In this document: in pieces, positions 1 through 19,280 of the stretch
How the letters are laid out: the number at the start of each line of letters is the position of its first letter
How positions within the stretch are numbered: position 1 is the first letter of the stretch
NCBI RefSeq assembly: GCF_947179165.1
Contig: NC_077247.1
Span: forward strand, 44,312,935-44,376,934
Reading direction: 5' to 3'
DNA from: Solanum dulcamara
Taxonomy: Eukaryota > Streptophyta > Magnoliopsida > Solanales > Solanaceae
DNA length: 64,000 bases
Notes under the pieces: model-generated
What the model saw: the letters and a program-made list of their open reading frames with translations, nothing else
Told to the model about the DNA's origin: nothing
The model's database searches: none
Made by a program: the position numbers and the translations under genes

Positions 1-300
1 GCGGATATCTCGCTCTCTTTAAGGAGATTCAAGCCCACTGCAGTAAATCGTTTCACTGGTCCAGCAGTAGTCCTCTTGACTTGTCCCCTCCAGGATACAA
101 CAGTCTTATCACAAAAATGTAACTCAACAAACTCTGGACAAGAGTTGAGTTTAAAGCTCTACACAAAGAACACCTCCCTTCAACTAATAAGAACTCTCTT
201 TTTTATATAAACTTAACTCTCTCAATTTTTTCTTCTCTTATTCTTATATTCAAAACAAAGAAGACCTCTCTATTTATAGGAGAGAAAATCATTCAAAGAT
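1..300 (-). other. Truncated feature at window edge, possibly an LTR or gene 5' end
   Basis: On the minus strand a TATA-like CTATAAATAG (279-270) is followed by a leader and, near 105-1, a frame reading TVVSWRGQVKRTTAGPVKRF without homology I recognise. The layout would suit a retrotransposon LTR or a promoter running off the window. Confidence 0.25.
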
Positions 301-346
301 GAAAAAATAATAGAATGCCATCATTATCATCATTTAGTGTACCATT

Positions 347-449
347 ATGATTTAGTGCACCACTTATTAGTGATAATTAGATTAAAAATACATAATAATA
401 TGATTTAGTGCACCACTTATTAGTGATAATTAGATTAAAAATACATAAT
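347..449. repeat. Two tandem 53-bp units
   Basis: ATGATTTAGTGCACCACTTA starts at 347 and again at 400; the units are almost identical, and a third partial start follows near 453. Confidence 0.85.
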
Positions 450-1099
450 GGAATGATTTAGTCTTGCACTAAATAAAGGTGATAATGAAAGATATTTTTA
501 TGCACTAAAGAAAGAATAATAAAGATGACATTAAATGTCATCAATGAACAATTGCTAAAATTACAATTTAATAAAATGTTAAAATGTTCACACTAACACT
601 TATCATTCTTACTAAAAATACAACTAATTATTTGTTTTCACCTTATCTTTAGTTATAAATCCAAAGAGATATCAATGTGGTGTAAAAGAGAAAAAGTATT
701 TAGTTAATATTTTTTTGTACAGTATAAAATAGGGATTAAAGAAAGTAATTAGAGATTATACAGTAAATCATTATTTTTTAAAATTTTTTTTATGTAAGTC
801 AATTTTCATATGTAAGATATTACTACTAGTAGACTAGTAGATTCGAGAGTGGACCAACAAAATTAGTACTCCTTCTATTTTATATTAATTGAATTTTTAG
901 AGCTTTTTTTATTGTTTAAAATAGTTAAATTATTCAAAGTTTAATAAAAATATTTAAAACTTTTTTCATGTTTACCCTTTCTATTAATGAAGTTTTGTAA
1001 TTTCCTAGGAATAAACTACATTACTTATAAGAGTTATACTCTAATAAAGGACTACTTGTATTTATAATTTCACATTTAATTATTTTTATGATGCTTATT

Positions 1100-1225
1100 A
1101 ACAACAACAACAACCCAGTGAAATTACACAACATGAGGTCTGAAAGATAAAGTGTACGCAGACCTCTCTTATCAAAATAGAACGACTGTTTCCGAGTGAG
1201 TCTCGATTCAATAGAAAATAGACGG
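1100..1225 (-). mobile_element. TS-like SINE, 3' part
   Basis: Begins (on the plus strand) with the CAA-repeat that is the complement of the TTG tail, then CCAGTGAAATT, GTGTACGCAGACCTC and CTGTTTCCGA blocks shared with the other copies in the window. The tRNA-like head is not seen. Confidence 0.7.
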
Positions 1226-1522
1226 AGTATTTCCCGTCCCTACCTACCCTCTAATCACAGCTCCGAATGACACGTTTATAGAGTTAACACATTGACATAA
1301 AAAATAAAAAGTACCTCAGCTTTTGTCCTCCCAAGTGCTGTCTATAGATTCTTCCAACTTTATAGGATTACTCCCTCAGCTTTCCATTAATGGCACATAA
1401 ACCCCAATTTTAATGTTTATGGACCAAAATTCTTAACTAGCTAATTAGGAAAGGGGAGAGAAAATACAAGAAACAGACAATGTATTCTTTTTTTTCTTTT
1501 CTTTATTGGGTATAAGAATTTA

Positions 1523-1842
1523 GGAGGTTGTTCGATAGGAGGATAAGAAATAAGTTATTTATATATTAATTTTTTTATAATTTATATGATGTTTAGCAGG
1601 TAGATAGAAAATAAGTTAGTCAAGTATAAAATTAATACGATATTTGTTTGGCAATTTAAAAATTTGGATAACTAATACATATATAAGTTATGAGAAAATT
1701 TATATATTATTTTATGTAGGATAAAAGGTGGAGTAATTCATATATAACTATTACTTATAAAAAAATAATACATTGATCCACTCATAACTAATTCTTACAT
1801 TACAAATACATGCATAACTCTAATCAGTTATCAAATGACTCC
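1523..1842. mobile_element. Tourist-like MITE
   Basis: Imperfect inverted ends (GGAGGTTGTTCGATAG / GGAGTCATTTGATAAC) flanked by TTA on both sides (1520-1522, 1843-1845). Internal AT-rich sequence is shared with the next element. Confidence 0.65.
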
Positions 1843-1878
1843 TTAGTACTGAGAGTAGCCTTCTTTTCGCTTTCCTTA

Positions 1879-2494
1879 GGGGTCGTTTGGTATCTGGATA
1901 AGGAATAAGTTATTTATGAATATTAATTTTCATAGATACGAAATAAGTTATTTATGTATGAAATTAATACAGTATTTGTTTGACAATTTAAAAATTTATA
2001 TAGCTAATACATGTATAAGTTATGAGATAATATATATATTATCATTTTATGTATGATAAAATGTGGAATGACTAATACATAGATAACTAATGCATGAATA
2101 ATAAGTGCCTACATAACTAACACATAAAATAATACATATATTCACTCACAACTAACACAGAAAATAATACATAGATATATTAAAAACAACATGCATTGCA
2201 TAATTTTTTTAAAAAAGTATTTATTTACGAAGATATCCTCTACAAATATGGTGAAAAAAATATAAAAAAGATTTTGATGGGCAATTAAGTCTTTAACCAT
2301 ATTAATGCATGCATTAAATCCCCTTACAATACTAATACTTAGAAATTCATGATATTAGTATTACACACCTTATGACCTTAATACACAATAGAGTGTACAA
2401 CTAATAGCATGAAAAGTGTACCAAATATGGTACTACTAATACATCGAGTTAATGCATGTATTATTTTTGCTAACACACTCTACAAAAGAACCCC
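1879..2494. mobile_element. Tourist-like MITE, longer relative
   Basis: Ends GGGGTCGTTTGG / GGGGTTCTTTTG, with TTA at 1876-1878 and 2495-2497. It repeats the ATAAGTTATTTATG and GTATAAGTTATGAGA blocks of the 1523-1842 copy. Confidence 0.65.
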
Positions 2495-2905
2495 TTAGTG
2501 TTTTCTTTCAAATTTTAATTTGTATCAATTATTTAGGTTATTATATTTAATTTTCATCCTCTAGAATTATAACATGTTTGACCAAACTTCTAAAATCAAT
2601 TTATTTAGAGTTATTATTATAATTTTTTTTTAAAAAATATTTTTTAGTAAGAAAAAAAATTATATTATTTATACTTATCAATAAGCTTTTAATAAATATT
2701 TACTTACGTAAATTCACCCAACATTTATGAATATATTCTGAAAGGTAAAGGAGCTTTATGTCACAAATGATAAACTTATGGGTGTAATCCATTATTTAAA
2801 AGAACAAGAAGAGGGGCTGGCGGAGTGGCGGTCGATAAATAATTGCAAGATGTGAGTAATGAAAATGTGGCGGAGTAAGAGAGAGAAAAGATACTCTAAT
2901 TTCTC

Positions 2906-2931
2906 CTCTCTCTCTCTCTCTCTCTCTCTCT
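2906..2931 (+). repeat. CT microsatellite in the leader of the KATNAL2-like gene
   Basis: An uninterrupted run of about 13 CT units ends 22 bases before the ATG. CT-rich leaders are common in plant 5' UTRs and often polymorphic. No clear TATA box was seen just upstream. Confidence 0.85.
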
Positions 2932-2953
2932 ACCGGAGTTTAAATCGGAAACT

Positions 2954-9465
<6,512 letters not shown>

Positions 9466-9938
9466 AAGCACCGCAATGTATCCTCTTACCTCCACCGTTG
9501 TCCTCTGAGCTATTCAGCAGTGTGCCAACACAGATGTTAAGTTTTTAAAACCTGTGTTTGTAAAATGTATGACTATGTGGTGCTTTTAGCATTTAGCTTT
9601 ATAGCTCAATTTTCATTTATTTTTTTCTTCAATGGTTGCATAAACTACCTTCTTTAACAACTGGACACATTGTTCTTGCTTTCTCTATCGTAACGAGCAT
9701 TTAGAAAGCTCGTATTGTTATCATGGGTTGTCTCAACATTTCCTATTTCATCATAATCACTGGCCTATTTGGCCTTGACAACATAGTCATGCAAATATCT
9801 TGTCAATTTTACTTTGAATTTCATTCTCACCGACTCATTGCAAGGCTTAAGCATGTTTTTTTCGAGCGGTACAACATAAATAGTTCAAAGGCATGTGAGT
9901 TAAGTATTATATTCAACACATTCACAAGTCTTATCATA

Positions 9939-10347
9939 GAGCTCGTTTGTATGGACTTATAAGTTGGTCAAACCAACTTATAAGCTCTTTTTAGCTTATT
10001 GTGGTGTTTGGCTACCAATTTAAAATGTAAAATTTAAGTTATAAAGTTTTTAAAGTCACCCAAAAATGAAAAGTTGGAAATCCTAATTTTTTTTTAGAGG
10101 GCTTAAAGTCATTTTTTTTTACCATGAAAATTACTTTTATATCTCTTATATTTTATTTTAATTCCTAAATTATCCTCTTTAGCCCTAAAATTCACATTTG
10201 TCAAACACATCAACAACTTATTTTCAGCATAAACACTTTTATTCAAACACTCAACTGCTTATTTATAAAAATAACTTTCAACACTTAAAAATTCTAAAAA
10301 TATTTCATACGTAAAAATTACTTTTTTTAAGTCCATCCAAAGGGGCC
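9939..10347. mobile_element. MITE with GAGCYCGTTTG ends
   Basis: Begins GAGCTCGTTTGTATGGACTT and ends AAGTCCATCCAAAGGGGCC, inverted ends, with ATA on both sides. It lies 474 bases past the KATNAL2 stop. Same family as 21197, 28998 and 48147. Confidence 0.7.
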
Positions 10348-13300
10348 ATAGTCAAAAAAAACATATAACTTTACATGGTGAAACTTGTACAACTTAGTCC
10401 ACACAATCACTGGGAAGCCGTATGTTTTTGGAGGAAAGCACCAGAGTCTTCTACAAGCTTAGATTTCTACTAAGCATTACATGAATGTAAAGGGACTTTA
10501 AAAAAACAGGTCTGCCACAAGTTGTGTCATTAACAAAATTTGTCAAATATGAAGTTTTTTTTTTTTTTTACTTACTATTAAGATTGCCCTACTATCAATA
10601 GTGGCTTTATAGCATAATCTGTGAGTTCACGTAAATTCAATAATTTTTTAATCAGATTTTGTATACACATTTTTGTTAAATCTTTATATAAAGAAAAAGA
10701 CTGGGAACCCAAATTATTATTGCATATTAATTTGAAGTTGTCATATAGGAGGGGGGGGGGGGGTCATATGCCCTTTTACCCCGAGTTTGTGTTGATCTTT
10801 GATTTGTTTTCCTCATGACAAATATTTTTTTTCGTGGATCATAAGTTTATATTTTCATATCATAATATCTCACAAGTTATGTTTACTAAACATAAGTTTG
10901 ATTGCTAAAGGACATAAATTAAAGACCAACTCATTTGAAGGACAAATATTAAAGATCAGTCCATTTAAATGGCAAAACTTACTATTAAATGATCTGGACC
11001 TATTAGAATCAATTGAATTGTCCAATTAGAAGACAAGGTTGGAATATTCTAAGTTCCAAAGAAAATGCAGAGATCACCTAATGTTTTCTTTTAGGAAATC
11101 ATGATGGATTTGAAAGTTTAAAAGATGCTCATATGGTTATAAGAAAAGGGGGATATTCTCCTAATTGCCAACTCTGGTCTCAATGCCTATGACTTAACTT
11201 ATCATCAAAGACGGTAAATGCACATGATAATCTACGTGGGAATGGGGTATCTTAGGCAACTTTCCGACTATGACAATTTTGTTTGCTTGCAAAAAAGCAA
11301 CCAATGCAACCTCATTTATGTACTTGTTTTCTGCTAGAATATTGTTGCACAAGATAAAAAGAAATTCCATGTTACAACTTTAATTTGCTCCAAATCGTCA
11401 AACTTTTAGATTTTTTCTATTTTCTTTTTGCTAGTGTTGGATACCATGTGCATTGTTTTAGCTCATGATGGAGATAATATACATCTATATGAACTTGAGA
11501 AACAAGGAATGCATGTGGATATTTAGGTAAGATGAAATCTACCGCAGAACTATGGAGCATCAATCAAGGACTAACATTTCTAAAGGGAATTAGATAATGA
11601 AAAATTAGAAGTGAAAACAAACTGTTTGTTCTTGTTATTTAGCTTTGACTCGGCGAAGAGGATATACAATACCATCCTCTTAGAGGTATTGTTAAAGATT
11701 ACATGATATATATACTTATTCAAAGCTAACAAAATGTGAATATTATAAACTAATCGTTTTCATTGCAATATTATTAACATTTGTTATTAATGGTAATACA
11801 TTCTCAAACAAATGTATGTATTGACTTTCTTGCAAATGAAGGTCACAATCATGAAAGAAGATTTGCTAGTATTGGAAGATGTGATTAAGAAAATAGAGTT
11901 TTTGCTCATGGTTAATTGAAGCAATGTAATTTATGAAATATTTTAATATTTTTATTTAGTATTTGGGATTCACGAGTAACAAGACAATCATTTTCTACGG
12001 CTTCTATATATTTTTATAAAATTATGCCCATTGACGGAATCACTTGAGAATTTCACCAATATTTGTAAAAGATATTCCCTTTTTAATCGAATGATCCATA
12101 GAATGATTCTTATATTTTGATTATAGAATGATTCTTATATTTTGATTTCCTATTTTATTTGTATTTTTGTAATGTTTTAAATTGGCTAAAAGACTAGAGG
12201 TGGGCTTCATGTGCATCATGTTAGGTGATACCAAATGGATCACATAGTTATATGATTCTTTTATGTGAAAAGAATATATATATAATAAGATATACAAATT
12301 CATAAAGACATTTACTAATTTGTTTCATATCTAAACAGTGAAAAAAGTCTAAAGCACCTTTAAGAAAAGGATGGCAGACATGCACTATGCTGACGGTTTA
12401 TATGCCCAGAGAATAAAGCTTGCCCTATCTAGCAGAATATATATATTTAAAATTTTGAAAGTGAAAAGAAAAGGTATCCTTTTTTTCCCTTTAATTCGTC
12501 GCATTATATCTTAATCCAAACATTACTATATCAAGAAAAAGAGGAAATGCAAAAGGAAAGAAAGAAGATGTGTATGGAGAGGATGATGTGTATGCAGATT
12601 CTTCGCTCAAGTAAAATATATCAAAATAAGTATGAGAGAAATACATTAAAAAAATTAGTCATGTCAAAAATATAGAAAAAAAGAACGATAGAAACATCAG
12701 ATAATTAATAAAATCAAGGAATTAATAAGAAAGTTGGAGAAAAATAATGGTGCTAATATAAAACATGTATGAATAGTACTATGGAATCCACGTCCAAAGA
12801 TGTAATCTTTGTTTCAAAACAATTTATACTTGTATGTTACTAATTATATATATATCATGAACAGTGAACATTACAGATACAAATATTACAAATGCTAAAA
12901 AGATTGTAATTAAGCCCTTCCATTTCATCTAAAATCCTCTGCACAATGAGATCATAACAAATTGATAATTTTGTCAATTCCCTAGCAAAGAATCATGAGC
13001 TACTTAAATCAATTGCGAATATTATACAATAAATGACATCGACTATATATACATAATATTTTTTCTATGAAACAAAAAACTAGATTGTCCCTTAAAAAAA
13101 TATTACACGAAAAGCTCCTTGTGTCTCATAGACCATAGTCTGTGCGTGTTAATTAGTTGTTGTGAGCTCCATTCTTGACGATGCATGCACATACGTCCAG
13201 TGGTTGATAAATCGTTGTCTCAGTTGAAATATCTAAGTAAATATTTCCGACAAATTTAAATGTCTGTCCGTGTATTATGCCTTTTGGAGTTACTACTTAT

Positions 13301-13404
13301 TTGTATCCTTCTTTGTGATCCTAATATCTTATAGAGAAGACTTGCCAATGTATTTACAGCCAAGTACTCCTCCTTTGCCTTAACGTTGCATGCCTTCATC
13401 TCAT
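10348..13404. other. AT-rich spacer without a supported gene
   Basis: Between the MITE after the KATNAL2-like gene and the GH17 stop. I see only short frames without family features, and a run of 13 G at 10751-10763. Confidence 0.6.
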
Positions 13405-13793
13405 TTAACACTTGCAAAGCCACCAAAAATACACAAACATCATCATCCAATTGACCAAGCTTTGATATCCCACTCGATTCACCTGTTTGAAAATATCATT
13501 GTTTAATAATATATAACACCACATTAATTAAAAAAGAAAACATATAACAATCATTTAATTTTTACTATATATATGACTATTATATATCGATTCACTCTAA
13601 TTACTAAAAAAAATAAAATAGCGACGAACAAGTTTTGTCGCTAAATAACTAAGAAATTATTGCTTAACAATGGATTATCAAACAATTCATGTTAGCTATG
13701 GCTTACGGGTTATTTTTCGATAGATTAGCGATGAATTTCATAGCTAATTTCTGTTTTTTTTTTCTTTCTTTTGTGTGTGTTGACTAGATATTC

Positions 13794-13825
<32 letters not shown>

Positions 13826-15337
13826 TATTCGATGTTCTGTACTTGTATTGGGTCAGATTAAATTTGTATTCATGCATTCCAGGACCCATTTCTGAGAGCG
13901 GTGCTTTCAACGAGATTTTTTTCGTGGCTCGAACCTGAGATCTCTTATTAAGATTTGACACGACCCATGGGAGAAGAATATTTATATTATATGAAAAAGT
14001 GACAAATAAATTAAAGTGTATGTTATTTACCATAGGAGGGGCAGAGGAAGCAAGAGAAATGGAAGCTGATGCTGGCTCTGTATTTGAAGAAGTTGTTGAC
14101 AATAATCCCACATTATAAGCCATAGTTCCATCAGGTTGAAATAATCCATAATTCCTCTCTGAAGTTGGGCCTGGCTTCATGTCTTCATTAAACAAAGCAA
14201 ACAAATAAATATCCAATCTCACATTAGGCCTTAATGGGGTTCCTTCATTAAGCAATTGCCTCCTCAAAATGTTCCTATTGTAAATTGCTGCATTTTGTAA
14301 TGTAGCACCAATTTCATTTGTGTCACCTTTTGATGGCCATCCAGTCTCAGAAACTTTAACTTCTAGCCCATTAAATCCCATTCTTGCAATTGCAAAAATA
14401 GCCGCATCGACTTGTGCATACAACATGTTGTCATAGTGTAGCTTTGTATATGGATCAACCATCCCTTGATTTGAATTGAATAACACATAGTCTATGGAGA
14501 TTTTGTTTGGATTGTCTTTATAAGCAAAATAAGGATATGCATTAATCCAAAAGGGTGATTTTGTAGTGTCTAAAAATTGCAAAAATTGTTGCATTATTTG
14601 ATTAAGGTCAGTCCTAAAACTACCTGCTGAAGGAGGGTAAGAATTGGCTAAAACTGCAAGAGAATTAGGGGAAGAAACTTGAATGTATTGGCTGAGTCCT
14701 GTTTTAACAAGTGCTGCATGGATATTAATCATGGCTGGGACAAGATATGTCACTAAGGACGTGTCTCCATCCGTGAAGATCTCGTTGCCTACCGCGATCC
14801 CCGTGATGTTTGTGGCTGGAAAATATGGCCTAATGTGACTAGTTACCCATTGAAGTGCTTGTTGTTGATCACATAATGTGGCTAACATTTGATTCTCAAC
14901 TGTCACAATTAGCTCTATGTTTGTGTTGGCAAATGTTGTCAACACTTGAGGGTTTGTGTCATATATTCTTGTCTTTGTTATCTTTAGAGCATGCAAAAGT
15001 TGAAGGACTTTCTCTGGTGGTGGTAAATTGTTTGCAACTTGACCATAATTAATCCCCAGTGATTCTACTTCTCTAAACATGTTCAAACCTGTTCCATATA
15101 ATTCACAATATTAATCATAGTGGTATTAATTAACAAGAAATATCTATAGCACTACTTTAAAAAAAACGTTATTTTTTTATGGACATTCTCATCAGAATAT
15201 ATTTCCAACAAGTCAATTTTCAACGAAATCGGTATGAAAGGAAAGGAAGAAGTAAAATACTTACCTAAAAAGATTATGAGCAAGAATGTTACAAGAATTT
15301 GCAACAATGAAGTTGTTGGTCTCAATGGGGCATCCAT
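13405..15337 (-). CDS. GH17 glucan endo-1,3-beta-glucosidase, 3 exons
   Basis: Exons on the minus strand: 15337-15265, 15088-14031, 13482-13405; joined frame 402 codons plus TAA. It hydrolyses internal 1,3-beta-glucan (callose) bonds in the wall or at the cell surface. Residues 1-34 form a signal peptide (hydrophobic core LLQILVTFLLIIFL); the mature GH17 barrel starts at about LGINYGQ. The acid/base Glu127 lies in VGNE and the nucleophile Glu272 in SETGWPS, both intact; the family strings KPGPTSERNYGLF and PDGT are also present. After the barrel come a Ser/Ala-rich linker and a short exon encoding a 25-residue tail with a hydrophobic end, compatible with a GPI signal. No X8 domain is seen. 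If intron 2 is retained, the tail is replaced by about 74 other residues. It resembles the Arabidopsis glucanase 11/14 group; the exact orthologue is not known. Confidence 0.9.
13600..13760. repeat. MITE-like sequence with TAGCGACGAA motif in GH17 intron 2
   Basis: TAGCGACGAACAAG and GTCGCTAAATAA near the left and GATTAGCGATGAATTTC and AGCTAATTTC near the right resemble ends of GCGACGAA-type MITEs. Boundaries uncertain. Confidence 0.4.
13797..13826. repeat. TAT/ATT microsatellite in GH17 intron 2
   Basis: About nine TTA-type trinucleotide units; close to the stop codon of the intron-retained reading frame. Confidence 0.9.
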
Positions 15338-15421
15338 GTTGATTGATTGATGTTTAATTTCTTAGAAGAGATAAGAGAGAAGGAATTGAGGGGAGGGAAG
15401 AAAGAACATAATGAAGGGAGG

Positions 15422-15429
15422 TATATATA
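15422..15429 (-). promoter_or_regulatory. Probable TATA box of the GH17 gene
   Basis: TATATATA lies about 85 bases upstream of the GH17 start codon on the minus strand, at the right distance for a plant core promoter with a short purine-rich leader. Position and motif only. Confidence 0.6.
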
Positions 15430-15867
15430 GGCATCTATGTTTGACAATTCTTTTCTTTACTTGCTTGAATTTATAATATACAATATGTTTTTTTTTTAAT
15501 TACTAATATTATTTTTGGGGGGCAAAATATTATAAGTTGCTTTTGGCTTCTTATTAATTGTGGACAGGTTTTTGAATGACTTTGTCTCGTCATCTTATTT
15601 TTCTTCACTGATAGGTTCTTTTGGGTTTTACCAGTACTTGCCATATTTGTTGTCTTTTCAAAGAGGTCACCCTTTAGTCCACTTGACAAGTATACCCCTT
15701 TCTTCATTCAAAAGAAAACAGCTACATTCATTATTTTATTTGGCGCCAAGTCATGGGTAATCCCAAATATTTCCGCTATTTTGGATGTTTGTTGTAACTA
15801 TTAAGAAAAAAAAAATAATCTTTGTCTAATCTCGATCCATGAGGAGGTGGATCTACAGACTAGAGTT

Positions 15868-16245
15868 ATGGTGTATATTGGGGCGGATCTACGTAAACGA
15901 AAGAGGGTGGGTGATATTTAGATATTTCGATTGAAATTATATATATAAGGAAATGTGTAAATACTAATTATGACGATACCTAGAGAAACAATGAGTTTTG
16001 TGGTGTCAATAATTAAATCAAAGCTCAAGTTTAACATTTTAGGGATACAAGTTCAAATCCATCAGTTCTACAACTCTAAATCTTGTATAAAAGTTTATTG
16101 ACAATTATTAAGTATAATCTTTTTTTGTGAATATTATGCTACATACGCTATTGTTCAAAGCAGTTGACATTCAAAAAAATTTAATTCTAATTCCGTTGAA
16201 AGATAGATAACACCTAGAGTTTTCAAATCCTGAATCCGCTTCTAG
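15868..16245. mobile_element. Dispersed repeat with short inverted ends
   Basis: TTGGGGCGGATCTACG at the left and GAATCCGCTTCTAGGTG at the right are weak inverted ends; similar end motifs occur in the 62300-62500 insert. Class uncertain. Lies upstream of the GH17 gene. Confidence 0.4.
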
Positions 16246-16629
16246 GTGTATAATTGGGTATTTCCATGAAAAAAAAGAACTATAGACAAAAAATTTAAAT
16301 TTTATACATTATGCACATGTATATGATCAGATTTTGTATAATAAAATCCATATACAATATACCTTACCATAAAAGTTATTTTTTCCATGATCTTTTAAGT
16401 TATATTTTACCTTTCTATTGCAGTTCTTTTTTTTTACCTATAACAACACTAACCATATATATAACAATATGTTTTTTTTTTAAAAATAAATTAGCCCTCT
16501 ATAACATCTATTTTTATTTTTAATAATGTAATAATTAATTATCATTCTAAAAATAGAATCTTTAAGATTATCAATAATACATCTAGAGAATTTACCAAAT
16601 ATTTCGATACTTTAATATACGCTTTATGA

Positions 16630-16905
16630 CTGAGAAAGCTCAAACTTCCTTCCTGCATGCGCCCCCCCCCCGAAGCACACACTATAATAAGAGGTAAATT
16701 TTGATTGGCAGCGTGTTCAATCAAACGGGTGATTTTCTCTCCGACTACGGATCCCATACTACCCCCATAAACTGAAAATCCATAACCCCAATTGCTACGG
16801 GAATGCCGTTTAGTTGGCCTATGCCTGTTTGAACAGCCTCGATTAATCCTGTCTTTCTTTGATAAGAATCAATACGATTTTTATAAGGCTCCTCCGAAAT
16901 ATCTA
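16630..16905 (-). pseudogene. accD: Plastid accD fragment in nuclear DNA (NUPT)
   Basis: Two minus-strand frames encode neighbouring parts of the plastid acetyl-CoA carboxylase beta subunit: [21 protein letters not shown] to DFQFMG, then [19 protein letters not shown] to RMQEGSLS. In the plastid gene these are one continuous frame; here they are separated by a frameshift near 16755 and the fragment lacks both ends. The surrounding sequence is unrelated AT-rich nuclear DNA. A run of 10 C at 16662-16671 replaces the usual Gly-Gly-Ala codons. No function is expected. Confidence 0.85.
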
Positions 16906-18262
16906 TTTCAAAGATTTCTCTTTTTAATACCAATTGTGATTTTATGCACTTTTTTTGTCGATAACAATCAAATAAATTCAAATGACAAATATTATTACAT
17001 GTGTATAACGGTTAATCATTATATCAACTTAAAAATATTGAAACTAACGAGGTTGTTATAGAGAGTCTTGACTATAATTAAAAATATTCAAACAGTTAAA
17101 TTATTTATATAATATAAATACATGCAAATTTTTTGTGATAAATATTAGTAATTGGTAACTAACATGATTCTCTCATATTAAAATGCATTTAAAGTATAAT
17201 TTATATTAGGTATTTATATCAAATTAATCTAATTTATTATGATTAAGTACCTAATTAACCATAGTTAAGTAAATACGTGTATCGTCTTGAATCTTTAATT
17301 TGACAATTCTAGTGATTTACTTACGCCCGACGTCGCACTGTCATTGTATATATTTCTCACTTGACAACTCTAAGATTTATACTTTTGTCACTTCTTTCTT
17401 GTCACCTTTTTCCACCTTTTTGAAGCTAAGCCAAAAATGGGGTGAAGATTTTTTAGGCCTAAATTCCTTTTTGAGAATAAATTTGGTTGGAGCATCGTAC
17501 TCATAAATAGATCATGCAATACTTAATTTAAATTTAGATAGATTTCAATATGAATATTGAACATCAAGTAGAATTTTTGTTTATATTTTCTTAAAGGGAA
17601 TATGAAATAAAAATATGAGAAATAATATGAATTCGATGGAGTATAATTTAGTTACTGTTATTTAATTTGATTTACAAATTTTTTGACATAAAAAGTATAT
17701 TATCCAACAAAGTCATGACAAGATCGAAGAAAAAGTTTTTCCAAGAGGTAAAGGTGAAAGTAAAAGTAATCCACCTGATTTGATGAGCTCAAATTATATG
17801 CTGGAGTCGGCAAATTAACCATTAAATATATGCTAAAATATTATTCAAACTAACTTATATCTTTACGAGCTACGTACAATAAAGAAAAATACTCATATCG
17901 AGTACTTATGATTTTTGAACATGTTAGTATATATGTTATACTAACTTAATAAAAACAAATCGAAAATGAATATAAAACCACAAACGAGATGGCAATTTAG
18001 TCATAGCTACACCTTTTGAGAACTGTGAATAAGAAGTGAGAATTTTTTACTAAAAACTTTTTTAGTACATTTCGAAAAGAATTTTACTTTATATAAATAA
18101 TACTCCATAAGGAAGGAGTAGCTCATTAATTTCAATATATATCATACATAGATGTATAATATGTTTAAGATTATAAATATTCAAAGATATTTATGCATTA
18201 CATATATCTGTTTAGTTTGAAAATACAAGATTTAAATTTCGTATGCTTTCAAATTAAGACAC

Positions 18263-18323
<61 letters not shown>

Positions 18324-19280
18324 TAGACAATGAAAACAATTAGTGTAGAAGGAGAATATATGTCTGTATTTTCTTTTGGCGTGATGAAAATTTATGTTAC
18401 CTAACATGCTAATTGTTTTTACTTACTTTTTTTTTCTTTTTGACATTGTGTCCAAATTATTTTAATTATAATTTGAACAAAAAAGTTCCCATTGAACTGC
18501 CAGGAATCCAGGAATTTAAACGGAAAGACCTAATTTTAGCCATCCAACCTACTTAATTACAAAATCATTTTACTCAAATATGAACTAATTAACATAGAGC
18601 ACATCCTAGCTAGGGGAAGAAAAAAAAAAGGAAAACAACGTAACTTGCAGCACCAAGTGTAAAGCAAATTAAAGTATTTTTAAATTTATACAGTAGTGAG
18701 GCCATATGACATAATTATAAATTTATAATCATGGCGACGACCATAATTTTGTATAAACTATAGCAAGCACAACAATAGCCTACAAGATTGGAATAATTAT
18801 AAAAGTTATTTAGTTAAAAGATATAATAAAAGTAATTGGTAAAGTATTAATTATGATTTTATCTTACAATAAAGCTATGAGAAACCTTTTTGACAAAGAT
18901 GAGAAATAACTAATAAGGCGTGCGTAAATTTGCTAACTTTTTTTTTTTTTTTTTTTTTGGCCTTTGGGTGGGAACATTCAAAGTTGGGCTACGTTTATTA
19001 TTTAATTACATTTTATTTGTGTTTTGGCAGACCATTTGAAAAGAAAAAAAGTTTGATAAGTGGATAAGGTGTCAAATACGTGGGAATGATGAGACTTTGA
19101 ACGTCCTTATCTTAAACCTCTGTTTTTTTTTTAAAAAAATATATATTTATTTAGCATATTTTATGTTTCAATTCAAAGTAGAAAAAATGATCGTATTCTA
19201 ATAAATTTAGCAGTATAATATTGAAAAAACCACATAAGTATACATACTTCACTTCATATTTACTATAATTATTTATATTT
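16906..19280. other. AT-rich spacer without a supported gene
   Basis: Apart from the TA microsatellite and a T-run near 18939-18958, nothing coding or structural could be supported. Confidence 0.6.
18264..18320. repeat. TA microsatellite
   Basis: About 28 uninterrupted TA units. Likely length-polymorphic and error-prone in assembly. Confidence 0.95.

Noticed and set aside
13256..13450. 64-codon minus frame after the GH17 gene, as an alternative last exon
   Set aside because: It is out of frame with exon 2 at the splice site; the in-phase reading gives the short hydrophobic tail ending at 13405.
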